Assembly: GCA_946406435.1 (NCBI GenBank)
Contig: CAMJKP010000008.1
Coordinates: 21,446-85,445 of the forward strand
Direction of reading: 5' to 3'
Length of the DNA: 64,000 nt
Source: an uncultured Prevotellaceae bacterium
Lineage (GTDB): Bacteria > Bacteroidota > Bacteroidia > Bacteroidales > Bacteroidaceae
Every line of letters starts with the position of its first letter. The stretch's first letter is position 1. The notes under the pieces are model-generated. The model was not told the DNA's origin, ran no database searches, and saw nothing but the letters and a program-made list of their open reading frames with translations. Both the position numbers and the translations under genes were made by a program. Positions 16,179 to 23,011 of the stretch are shown one piece after another.

Positions 16179-17300
16179 TTATTCAATTTCAACAGAATCA
16201 TTCTTTTCCTGTGGTTTGGATAGTTTATACCATACCCATGCTATATACGCAAATACGAATGGTATGGCGATACTCACATAGCTCATTGTGCGGAGTGTGA
16301 ACTCTGACGAAGAACTGTTGTAGATAGTGAGAGATGAGGCTATGTCGGAAGAGGAAGGATAGAATGAAGTGTTGAAATAGCCTGCAAGCCAGAATAGTAC
16401 AAGGAAGACAAATACTGTACCAATACCGCCAAACCAGATGCCATGTCTGGTTTTCCTATACAATGCAAGGCGTATGGCATAGAGCACAAAGGCTGTGCCG
16501 AGAAGGAAGAAAAGAAGACATATCATGTTTCCGAAAAGATTGTGGAAGTACTTATATTCTACCACAAGAAACTCATGTTCGCCTATTGCCTCGTAGCCGC
16601 TTGAGGTCAGTATTACTCCAACAACAATAAGATAGAATGCCAAGAAGATAACGGCATTAATACGAAGCTGTTTCCTGTTCCATAAGGTGGTCTGTTCATC
16701 GTCAATTTGGTTGATGAACCACAGGTTGGCAAGTACGCGGACGAGGAAGAGCACCATAAGTCCGAATGCCACTACACGCCAGTCGGCAAGTGCTTCAAGA
16801 CCGTGGAGAGGTCCCCATTGCGAGATGATAGGCGATGCCGAGTCTGTTAGGTTTGTCTTGGTGATTGTAAAGTCACTTCCGAAGAAGAAAGTGCCTACGG
16901 CTCCACCGAGAAGTACAGGTGCAAAGATGCCGTTGAGGAAGAGGAATACATCATAGGTCTTACGTCCAAGGATATTACCCTCTGCCGAACGATACTTATA
17001 GCTTACAGCCTGCACCACGAAACCTAAGAGTATGAGCATCCATAGCCAGTAGGCGCCTCCGAAACTAGTGGAATAGAAGAGTGGGAAGGAGGCAAAGAAT
17101 GCACCTCCGAACACAACGAGCATGGTGAAAGTCAGTTCCCACCTATGTGCAATGGCATATATCATCTTCTCACGCTGTTCATTAGGAATTTCTTGCAATA
17201 GCATAGACTGACCGCCCTGAACAAAGAGCATGAAGACGAGAAGTGCTCCTAATATGCTGATAAGGAGCCACCAGTATTCTTGAAAGAATGTGTAGTCCAT
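16179..17300 (-). CDS. cydB: Cytochrome bd quinol oxidase subunit II
   Basis: The 373-residue integral membrane protein has the typical CydB start (YTFFQEYWWLLISILGALLVFMLFVQGGQ) and about nine transmembrane segments. With CydA it forms the high-affinity oxygen reductase that lets these anaerobes scavenge nanomolar oxygen. It is the last gene of the minus-strand unit rubredoxin - DUF4492 - cydA - cydB. A dispersed hairpin repeat sits in the 68-base gap after cydA, and a strong terminator follows cydB. Confidence 0.96.
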   Translation of the reverse strand: MDYTFFQEYWWLLISILGALLVFMLFVQGGQSMLLQEIPNEQREKMIYAIAHRWELTFTMLVVFGGAFFASFPLFYSTSFGGAYWLWMLILLGFVVQAVSYKYRSAEGNILGRKTYDVFLFLNGIFAPVLLGGAVGTFFFGSDFTITKTNLTDSASPIISQWGPLHGLEALADWRVVAFGLMVLFLVRVLANLWFINQIDDEQTTLWNRKQLRINAVIFLAFYLIVVGVILTSSGYEAIGEHEFLVVEYKYFHNLFGNMICLLFFLLGTAFVLYAIRLALYRKTRHGIWFGGIGTVFVFLVLFWLAGYFNTSFYPSSSDIASSLTIYNSSSSEFTLRTMSYVSIAIPFVFAYIAWVWYKLSKPQEKNDSVEIE

Positions 17301-17313
17301 AATATCATTTACA

Positions 17314-17350
17314 ATTTATTCGCTGAAGCTCATCAAGCTAAAGCAAGTTC
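17314..17350 (-). repeat. Dispersed hairpin repeat, copy 2
   Basis: Plus-strand TTCGCTGAAGCTCATCAAGC is the reverse complement type of the element at 2632-2665 and matches 49188-49223. It lies between cydA and cydB. Confidence 0.6.
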
Positions 17351-17368
17351 CCATGTACTATTTACTAT

Positions 17369-18931
17369 TTAAAGTTTTTCTTCTATTCCTTTCCTAATTT
17401 GCCTTACCATGATCCCAACCTCTGCACAGAGCAGGATGGTGAAGAGTACGGCGAAGATGCAGAAAGTGGTGATTACTTGTGAAGCGGACAAGCTTGATAT
17501 GGCAGCCTGAACAGGGAGAATATCTTGAATTGTCCACGGCTGACGACCCATTTCTGCAACTATCCAGCCACATTGATGGCAGATATATACCAATGGTAGG
17601 GCGGTAAAGGCAATGACAGGGAAAACAGCGATGTTCTTCCAACGGAAATACAGCCACTCCTCACGCTTGTAAGCCATAAACAAGGTAGCAAGGAGATAGA
17701 CAAGCAGGAAACCGCCAATCATCACCATAAAGTGGAAGGCATAGAAGATAACAGGCACGTTAGGTATAGCCTCCTTAACGTCATTGAAGTATCCATAGCC
17801 GAAGAATGGATAGTATTCTTTCAACTCTTCTTCTGCCTCTACCATAGTAGCCTCGTCACCATTTTCCTTGGCCTCGTTGAAGCAGGCGAGAGCCTCGTGA
17901 GCCTTCTTTCCGCGCTTGATACGCTCTGCATAAGGTACGGTATTGATAGTTTTCCCGTCTATCATATCCTTTCCTTCTATGATGTCTTTTATGCCAGGAA
18001 TAAAGGCATCTGGGGCATGACGGCCGAGGATTGACAGTCCCTTAGGTATGCTGATATCGAATAGCATCGGAGCTTCATCATTATCATACTGTTTGTCTGT
18101 GTTGATGAAGCCAAAACCGATGAGTGGAGTGCCCTGCTGACCTTCATAGAGACCTTCCATGGCTGCAAGTTTCATAGGTTGGGTACGTGTCACCTCTACG
18201 GCACTTCCATCGCCCGTGAGCATAGCCATAACGATGCCTACAAGGCCTACGATACCACCGACTTTGATAGATTTCACAGCAAAGTCCATATCACGTCCCT
18301 TGAGCAGATACCATGCGCTTACGGCAACAACGAAGATACCACCAAGGCACCACGATGCCAGAACTGTATGGAAGAATTTATTGACCGCCACAGGTGATAG
18401 TGCCACTTCGCTGAAGCTCACCATCACGTTGCGCATCTGTTCGGCATTAAATTCCATTCCCACAGGGTATTGCATCCAACTATTGGCTACGAGAATCCAC
18501 CATGCAGATACTGTAGCGCCAAAGGCTGTGAGCCATGTGGCTGTAAGATGCTGACCTGGGGAGAATTTTTTCCAGCCGAAGAACATCACGGCAAAGAACG
18601 TTGACTCCATGAAGAAGGCAAAGATACCCTCCACGGCAAGAGGTGCTCCGAAGATATCGCCCACGAACCATGAATAGTTTGACCAGTTAGTGCCAAACTC
18701 AAACTCAAGGATTATGCCCGTAGCTACTCCGATGGCAAAGTTGATTCCGAAGAGCGTCATCCAAAACTTACATATCCTCAGCCATTCCTCACTTTTTGTT
18801 CGGTAGTATGTCGTTTCAAGAATAGCGACGACGATACCAAGTCCGAGAGTGAGAGGAACGAATAGCCAATGATAAAAGGCGGTAAGAGCAAACTGTGCTC
18901 TCGACCATTCCACAACATTGATTAGATCCAT
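17369..18931 (-). CDS. cydA: Cytochrome bd quinol oxidase subunit I
   Basis: This 520-residue protein carries the hallmarks of CydA. These are the heme-ligand histidine in FYHWLFVPL near residue 20, LEFEFGTNWSNYSWFVGDIFG around 75-95, an AVEGIFAFF glutamate, and the quinol-site GRQPW motif near 445. A periplasmic Q-loop region lies between about 255 and 385. It oxidises menaquinol and houses hemes b558, b595 and d. A large palindromic repeat separates it from the upstream DUF4492 gene. The identification is secure. Confidence 0.97.
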   Translation of the reverse strand: MDLINVVEWSRAQFALTAFYHWLFVPLTLGLGIVVAILETTYYRTKSEEWLRICKFWMTLFGINFAIGVATGIILEFEFGTNWSNYSWFVGDIFGAPLAVEGIFAFFMESTFFAVMFFGWKKFSPGQHLTATWLTAFGATVSAWWILVANSWMQYPVGMEFNAEQMRNVMVSFSEVALSPVAVNKFFHTVLASWCLGGIFVVAVSAWYLLKGRDMDFAVKSIKVGGIVGLVGIVMAMLTGDGSAVEVTRTQPMKLAAMEGLYEGQQGTPLIGFGFINTDKQYDNDEAPMLFDISIPKGLSILGRHAPDAFIPGIKDIIEGKDMIDGKTINTVPYAERIKRGKKAHEALACFNEAKENGDEATMVEAEEELKEYYPFFGYGYFNDVKEAIPNVPVIFYAFHFMVMIGGFLLVYLLATLFMAYKREEWLYFRWKNIAVFPVIAFTALPLVYICHQCGWIVAEMGRQPWTIQDILPVQAAISSLSASQVITTFCIFAVLFTILLCAEVGIMVRQIRKGIEEKL

Positions 18932-18947
18932 AGTATTAAATGAAAAA

Positions 18948-19099
18948 GACCCACCCCCTCACCCCTCCCATAAAGGGAGGGGAGCAGTTATATATATTCT
19001 CATAGAGGTGGTTATAATATTAACTATAAAATACCCGATACACCTCAAGTGGAATGCTATCCACTCCCCTCCTTTATGGGAGGGGTGAGGGGGTGGGTC
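18948..19099. repeat. Long inverted repeat between cydA and DUF4492 gene
   Basis: Arms at 18948-18984 and 19064-19099 match almost perfectly (about 36 bp, rich in C/G runs such as CCCACCCCCTCACCCCTCCC). The right arm overlaps the 3' end of the DUF4492 gene and encodes its last residues, GPTPSPLP. Confidence 0.85.
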
Positions 19100-19394
19100 C
19101 TTTTATTAGGCTTTGCCTCACCTTCTCCGCTTTTTCCTCGTCAGTACCAGTAAGGGTTGGCTGAAAGAAAAATACGCGGAGGATGGCGAAAATGATAAAT
19201 AACTTGATGAAAATTATAGCCCATAAAACGCGACCGACGGTCATACTACGAAATCCTTCATAGTAAAACCGCCAGATACGCCATAATATGTTTCCTTGGG
19301 AAACATAGCCCCTAACCTCTGTCCCTTCATCCGCTCGGGGGAAGGGAATAGTTACCTTTCTATCGATATGGCTTTGATGTTTCATTGGTATCAT
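19074..19394 (-). CDS. DUF4492 family protein of the cyd operon
   Basis: The core of this 106-residue protein (NILWRIWRFYYEGFRSMTVG, one transmembrane helix, then FFQPTLTGTDEEKAEKVRQSL) matches the DUF4492 family, which sits next to cydAB across Bacteroidetes and is likely a small accessory subunit. Both ends are odd. The segment PFPRADEGTEVRGYV before the core and GPTPSPLP at the end are encoded by palindromic repeats found elsewhere in the window. No in-frame ATG lies nearer the core, so the start is either here or at the ATG at 19385. Confidence 0.8.
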   Translation of the reverse strand: MIPMKHQSHIDRKVTIPFPRADEGTEVRGYVSQGNILWRIWRFYYEGFRSMTVGRVLWAIIFIKLFIIFAILRVFFFQPTLTGTDEEKAEKVRQSLIKGPTPSPLP

Positions 19395-19437
19395 GCTCCC
19401 TTCCCCCGAGCGGGGGAAGGGTTGGGATTAGGGGCTA
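19307..19437. repeat. Inverted repeat around start of DUF4492 gene
   Basis: Arms at 19307-19347 and 19397-19437 are imperfect inverted copies (AGCCCCTAACC ... GGTTGGGATTAGGGGCT). Each contains a CTTCCCCCGAGCGGGGGAAG-type palindrome or half of it. The left arm is translated as part of the DUF4492 protein. Confidence 0.8.
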
Positions 19438-19441
19438 ATGT

Positions 19442-19600
19442 TTATGCCTCAGAAAATTCATCTTTTCCGACACCGCATACAGGACATACAAAGTCCTCGG
19501 GCAGATCCTCGAAAGCTGTACCTGGCTCTATACCATTATCTGGATCACCTACTTCTGGATCATATTCCCAACCACATGTGTCGCATACATACTTTTTCAT
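19442..19600 (-). CDS. rub: Rubredoxin
   Basis: A 52-residue frame starting at ATG 19600 contains the two iron-binding motifs of rubredoxin, [12 protein letters not shown] near the start and [13 protein letters not shown] near the end, giving an FeCys4 site. Length and spacing are standard. It transfers single electrons in the cytoplasm, often to oxygen- or peroxide-reducing proteins, which fits its place as the first gene of the cytochrome bd unit. A good promoter lies about 140 bases upstream, with a conserved leader element in between. Confidence 0.95.
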   Translation of the reverse strand: MKKYVCDTCGWEYDPEVGDPDNGIEPGTAFEDLPEDFVCPVCGVGKDEFSEA

Positions 19601-19667
19601 AATGATTTTGTTTTTAAGTTATTAGTAAAAAAAATAATAGTCTAGCTTTTTTTTTCGATTTGCTGAG

Positions 19668-19722
19668 TGCTTCTTCGCACGATAGCAAAAGTGTATGTCA
19701 GCCTCGAAGGGCTGGTGCACGT
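19668..19722 (-). promoter_or_regulatory. Conserved leader element, copy 2
   Basis: On the minus strand it begins ACGTGCACCAG, has a CAGCC/GGCTG stem, and ends TGCGAAGAAGCA, like 4980-5033. Direct repeats of gatttgctgagtgc at 19657-19670 and 19728-19741 flank it. It lies between the rubredoxin promoter and gene. Confidence 0.5.
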
Positions 19723-19740
19723 TCTTTGATTTGCTGAGTG

Positions 19741-19771
19741 CAAATATATGGATTAATATTCATATTACCAA
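19741..19771 (-). promoter_or_regulatory. Promoter of rubredoxin-cyd operon
   Basis: Minus-strand TATATTTG at 19741-19748 with TTG about 20 bases upstream at 19769-19771. Confidence 0.65.
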
Positions 19772-19864
19772 ATATTTTCGCAATTTTTTTTACTTTTCGT
19801 TTGTCTTGTACTGAAATAAGTTGACTCAAAAAATGCCTTATATGTTTAATTAAAGGCTAAGAAA

Positions 19865-19954
19865 GTCAACGTTCCTAGGAAAAGGGTCAACCAACTCAGC
19901 GGAAAACAGTCATGCTTTCTCAGGTGGCAGAGTCAACCATTTCAGGAGAAGATA
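19865..19954. repeat. GTCAAC array, 21-23-bp period
   Basis: Four units begin at 19865, 19886, 19909 and 19932 with GTCAAC or GTCATG, followed by CAG and a purine-rich segment (for example gtcaaccatttcaggagaag). On the other strand a related array with a 20-bp period ends this window. Confidence 0.7.
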
Positions 19955-19964
19955 GCCCCCGCCG

Positions 19965-20137
19965 ATTTCAATTATTTCAATAATTTCAATTAAATTTGGG
20001 CACACCCCATCATGCGATTTACCTCTACTATCTATATATATTTATATAAATATATATAGATAGTAGTACTTAATGTCCATGTTTTTCTTCAGGGCAAAAT
20101 GTGTGTTCATTTTTATTGAAATTATTGAAATTGAAAT
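19965..20137. repeat. Nested inverted repeats with a perfect 40-bp palindrome
   Basis: Outer arms of repeated ATTTCAATTATTTCAAT type (19965-19990 and 20115-20137) enclose a perfectly self-complementary 40-bp AT-rich palindrome at 20026-20065 with no loop. No gene is present from 19601 to 20426, which is filled by this and neighbouring repeats. Confidence 0.85.
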
Positions 20138-20158
20138 TTGGGGTATATTGGGGATACA

Positions 20159-20223
20159 AATAGTTAACCCAAAAAACAGAGGGCGTGGGTATAATTATAG
20201 TGAAGGCTGCTCTCAGAAAGTGA
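20159..20223 (+). repeat. 65-bp dispersed repeat, copy 1
   Basis: Contains ACAGAGGGCGTGGGTATAAT and ends CTCAGAAAGTGA. An inverted copy with only a few mismatches lies at 59289-59353. Each copy adjoins an 11-bp array. Confidence 0.8.
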
Positions 20224-20302
20224 TTCCGTTTCTCCTTCGCTTTAAATCCGTTTCAAAACCGTTCTAACTCCCATTCTTAGATAGGTACCAAAAGGGAGAA
20301 TG
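20222..20302. repeat. 11-bp-period array C
   Basis: Units such as aaatccgtttc and aaaaccgttct are in 11-bp phase and nearly identical to array B. The right half is degenerate. Confidence 0.75.
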
Positions 20303-20327
20303 AAAAGATGCACCTTGCTATACAATT

Positions 20328-20390
20328 CGACCACGGAAACACGAAAGAACGAAAATCCTCGTTTGTTCCGTGAGTTCCGTGGTCGGAAAG
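20328..20390. repeat. Inverted repeat with CCACGGAA arms
   Basis: CGACCACGGAAACACGAAAG is mirrored by TTCCGTGAGTTCCGTGGTCG around a short centre. Repeated CACGGAA-like words are about 11 bp apart. It lies just past the stop of the GH127 gene. Confidence 0.7.
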
Positions 20391-20426
20391 AATTTGGGAA
20401 GAACCCCCTTTATATCTTAATCTGCT

Positions 20427-22886
20427 TTACTTCACGAGTCGTACTTCGTAGAGTTCGCCTACCTGACGATGTGGCTTGGCAACGAACTTTACTCGTACCT
20501 GCTTCTTGCCTTCAAGGGCTGATGCAGGAATCTTGTAGGTCTCGTACTTCCATTGTGAAGAGCGCCATTTCTTTGAGTTGTTGATGCTCTGAACGAGAAC
20601 GTCATCTACATAGAGGTCGTACTCGCAGGTGCGCCATTCATCCTGTCCCCAATAGCGTATGCGGATGCTGAGGTCTTTCTCGCCCTTTGTCTGCATGAGG
20701 TATGAGAAATAATGGCCGTTGCGGGCATCGCGGAAAGGAACATCGTTGGTAACGCCCTTGTTTGACTCGTCGGTCTCCATGAAGTGGTCGCTTTCTGGCT
20801 GCTGCTCTCCTGGCTGTACCTTATCCACGGTACGTGCATCGAGAGCCTGACGCTCAGCCTCTTCCTTGGCAAGACGGTCCATATAGTCCTTATAGTCGTT
20901 CTCGCTGAGTGCGAGCCAGTAGAGCATATAACGTGAGTCGTGAATCTCGAAGAATGGCTGAAGCTCACCCTCAATCTTGTTCTCCATACGGCAGTTGAGC
21001 TTGAAGTGGAGAGGCTTGCCCTCAATAGGTGTGAGGTTCTTGGCGATGTCGTCAACCTCCTTTGCTATGAGGTAAGGAGCCTTGTCGATAGGGAGTTTCT
21101 TGCCAGATGCCATCTGACCGAAACGGCTGTCGTCAGCCTTGAGATGGGCAAGATCTTCTGTGCCTGTCTTCATGCCGAGGGTGATAGGACCGTGGAGAAT
21201 GGCAACATACTGTGGTACGTTAGGCATATATTCCACGCTGTTGTGCATAGGGAATGAGATTTCAACAACATCACCCTTCTTCCACTTGCGGTCGAGAGCT
21301 ACGTACTTGGCAACAGAAGACTTGTCGGTTGCTACAACCTTACCATTGACCTTTACTGAGAAATCGTTACACCATGCTGGCTTGCGGAGCTTCATAACAA
21401 ACTCGCCAGCTCCCTTATTCACGGTAATCTTACTTGTCTCACCATAAGGGAAAGCGGTCTCCTGACGAAGCTCCATACCCTGTGCCTTCCAGTTAAGCTC
21501 GGAAGCAGCATAGAGGTTTACAAAGAGGGTAGTAGGAGTTGAAACCTTCGGATCAGAATGAGTATAGATGAACTCACCGTACTTGCCGTGGTTCTCCATA
21601 CCAGTACCTACGCAGCACCACATAGCCTCGTTAGGCACGGAGTAGTTGCGGTAGTGGCGTGGGCGTGCAGAGGTGAAATATACATATCCGCCATGCTCAG
21701 GATGCTGGGTAGAGAGGATATGGTTGAAGGTGGCACGCTCGATGAAATCGGCATATTCTGCATTTTCAGGGTCCATGCGGTGGAGGTCTTCGGTGAGCTT
21801 GAGCATGTTGTTTGTGTTACATGACTCAAGTCCGTCGATATCCTGTGTGAAGTCAATACATGCCTCCTTGCTTGGGAAGTGCTCACGACGGCTGTTTCCG
21901 CCTACAGAGAGGCTGCGGTTATGAGTTACCTCTTCCCAGAAGAAACGGCTTGCCTCAAGGTATTTCTTGTCGCCAGAAAGCTCAGCTATACGTGCGAAAC
22001 CTACAATCTTAGGCACCTGAGTATTGGCGTGCTTATTGTCGAGGAATAAGGCGTTGTGGTCCTTCATTGGGGTGAGAATCCACTTATGAGAGAAACGACG
22101 TGCGCAGTCAAGGTACTTCTTATCACCAGTAATGGCGTAAGCATCGGCAATGACCTCATTTATGCCGCCATGCTCCATACCGAGCATACTCTCCATCTGC
22201 TGGTCGGAGAGCTTGGATGTGATGTCGATAGCCCAGTCGCAGAAGCCGAGGAAGAGTTGTTTTGCATCTTCGTTGCCGCAGTAGAGCCATGCGTCGCGCA
22301 AACCGGCATACATCTTATGGATATTGTAGAGAGGAACCCATGTGGCGTTGAAAGTACGGAAATCACCCTCCTTGAATGTTGACCATATCTTATCGCTGTT
22401 AGGCACACCGCCAACATATCCCTTGCCCCATGCAGGGTGGTTCTGGGCACAGGCAGCAGCACACTCCTTCAGTTCCTTGATTATATACAGCATACGCTCT
22501 TCGCACTTCTTGTCGCCTGTAGCAGCATTGAAGGCAAGGGCTGTGAGATAGTGACCGCCTATGTGGCCGTCAAGACCGTCCCAGTTAGGGAATCCCTTTG
22601 CCTTTTCAGGAAGACCAGCCTCCTTGCGGTAAGGAGCCAGGATACGGTCAACATCATACTGAAGGAGCACGTTGACGTTAAGGTCGCGAGCATGCTTCAG
22701 AGGACCGTCGAGAAGGGTGACGTCGCCAAGAGGAAAGGCGTCAGGGTAGAGGGCGGTCTGGGCGTAGGAGCCTGAGCAAGCAAGCAACAAAAGAGCGAGA
22801 CCAACGGCCTCTCCCCCCGCCCTCCCCCGTAGGGAGGGAGCCGGAGTGCTAAAGAAATTCGCTATTTTACGAGATATTTTATTCAT
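20427..22886 (-). CDS. GH127 beta-L-arabinofuranosidase-like hydrolase
   Basis: The 819-residue protein belongs to GH127 (DUF1680). The zinc-thiolate site typical of the family is visible: Glu354 and Cys356 in GLESCNTNNMLKLT, and Cys424-Cys425 in MWCCVGTG, one of which is the nucleophile. A beta-sandwich C-terminus follows. Such enzymes release beta-L-arabinofuranose from glycans. The signal peptide is abnormal. Residues 14-29 (TPAPSLRGRAGGEAVG) are encoded by a G/C-rich palindromic repeat also found at 22922-23011, and only then comes a hydrophobic core ending SGSYAQ. It is the last gene of the ten-gene minus-strand PUL run. Confidence 0.9.
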   Translation of the reverse strand: MNKISRKIANFFSTPAPSLRGRAGGEAVGLALLLLACSGSYAQTALYPDAFPLGDVTLLDGPLKHARDLNVNVLLQYDVDRILAPYRKEAGLPEKAKGFPNWDGLDGHIGGHYLTALAFNAATGDKKCEERMLYIIKELKECAAACAQNHPAWGKGYVGGVPNSDKIWSTFKEGDFRTFNATWVPLYNIHKMYAGLRDAWLYCGNEDAKQLFLGFCDWAIDITSKLSDQQMESMLGMEHGGINEVIADAYAITGDKKYLDCARRFSHKWILTPMKDHNALFLDNKHANTQVPKIVGFARIAELSGDKKYLEASRFFWEEVTHNRSLSVGGNSRREHFPSKEACIDFTQDIDGLESCNTNNMLKLTEDLHRMDPENAEYADFIERATFNHILSTQHPEHGGYVYFTSARPRHYRNYSVPNEAMWCCVGTGMENHGKYGEFIYTHSDPKVSTPTTLFVNLYAASELNWKAQGMELRQETAFPYGETSKITVNKGAGEFVMKLRKPAWCNDFSVKVNGKVVATDKSSVAKYVALDRKWKKGDVVEISFPMHNSVEYMPNVPQYVAILHGPITLGMKTGTEDLAHLKADDSRFGQMASGKKLPIDKAPYLIAKEVDDIAKNLTPIEGKPLHFKLNCRMENKIEGELQPFFEIHDSRYMLYWLALSENDYKDYMDRLAKEEAERQALDARTVDKVQPGEQQPESDHFMETDESNKGVTNDVPFRDARNGHYFSYLMQTKGEKDLSIRIRYWGQDEWRTCEYDLYVDDVLVQSINNSKKWRSSQWKYETYKIPASALEGKKQVRVKFVAKPHRQVGELYEVRLVK

Positions 22887-22921
22887 AATTACGTGTTTTA
22901 AGTTCTTATTTATATTTAAAC

Positions 22922-23011
22922 TTTCCCCATACCGATAAAAGGTAACTACTCCCCCTGTGGGGGTGAGGGGGGCAGCTCCCTCCCTACGGGGGAGGGCGGG
23001 GGGAGAGGCCG
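22922..23011. repeat. Intercistronic palindromic repeat, copy 1
   Basis: Compound repeat with CTCCCCCTGTGGGGGTGAGG and CTCCCTACGGGGGAGGG parts. It starts at the stop codon of the upstream GH31 gene. Relatives lie at 38043-38137 and 39567-39652. Confidence 0.8.

Noticed and set aside
20073..20267. Short open frames at 20073-20267 (+) and 59275-59475 (-) with a shared IVNPK.RGRGYNYSE peptide
   Set aside because: The shared peptide comes from the 65-bp dispersed DNA repeat, and the rest of each frame comes from periodic arrays. No start signals or conserved protein features.
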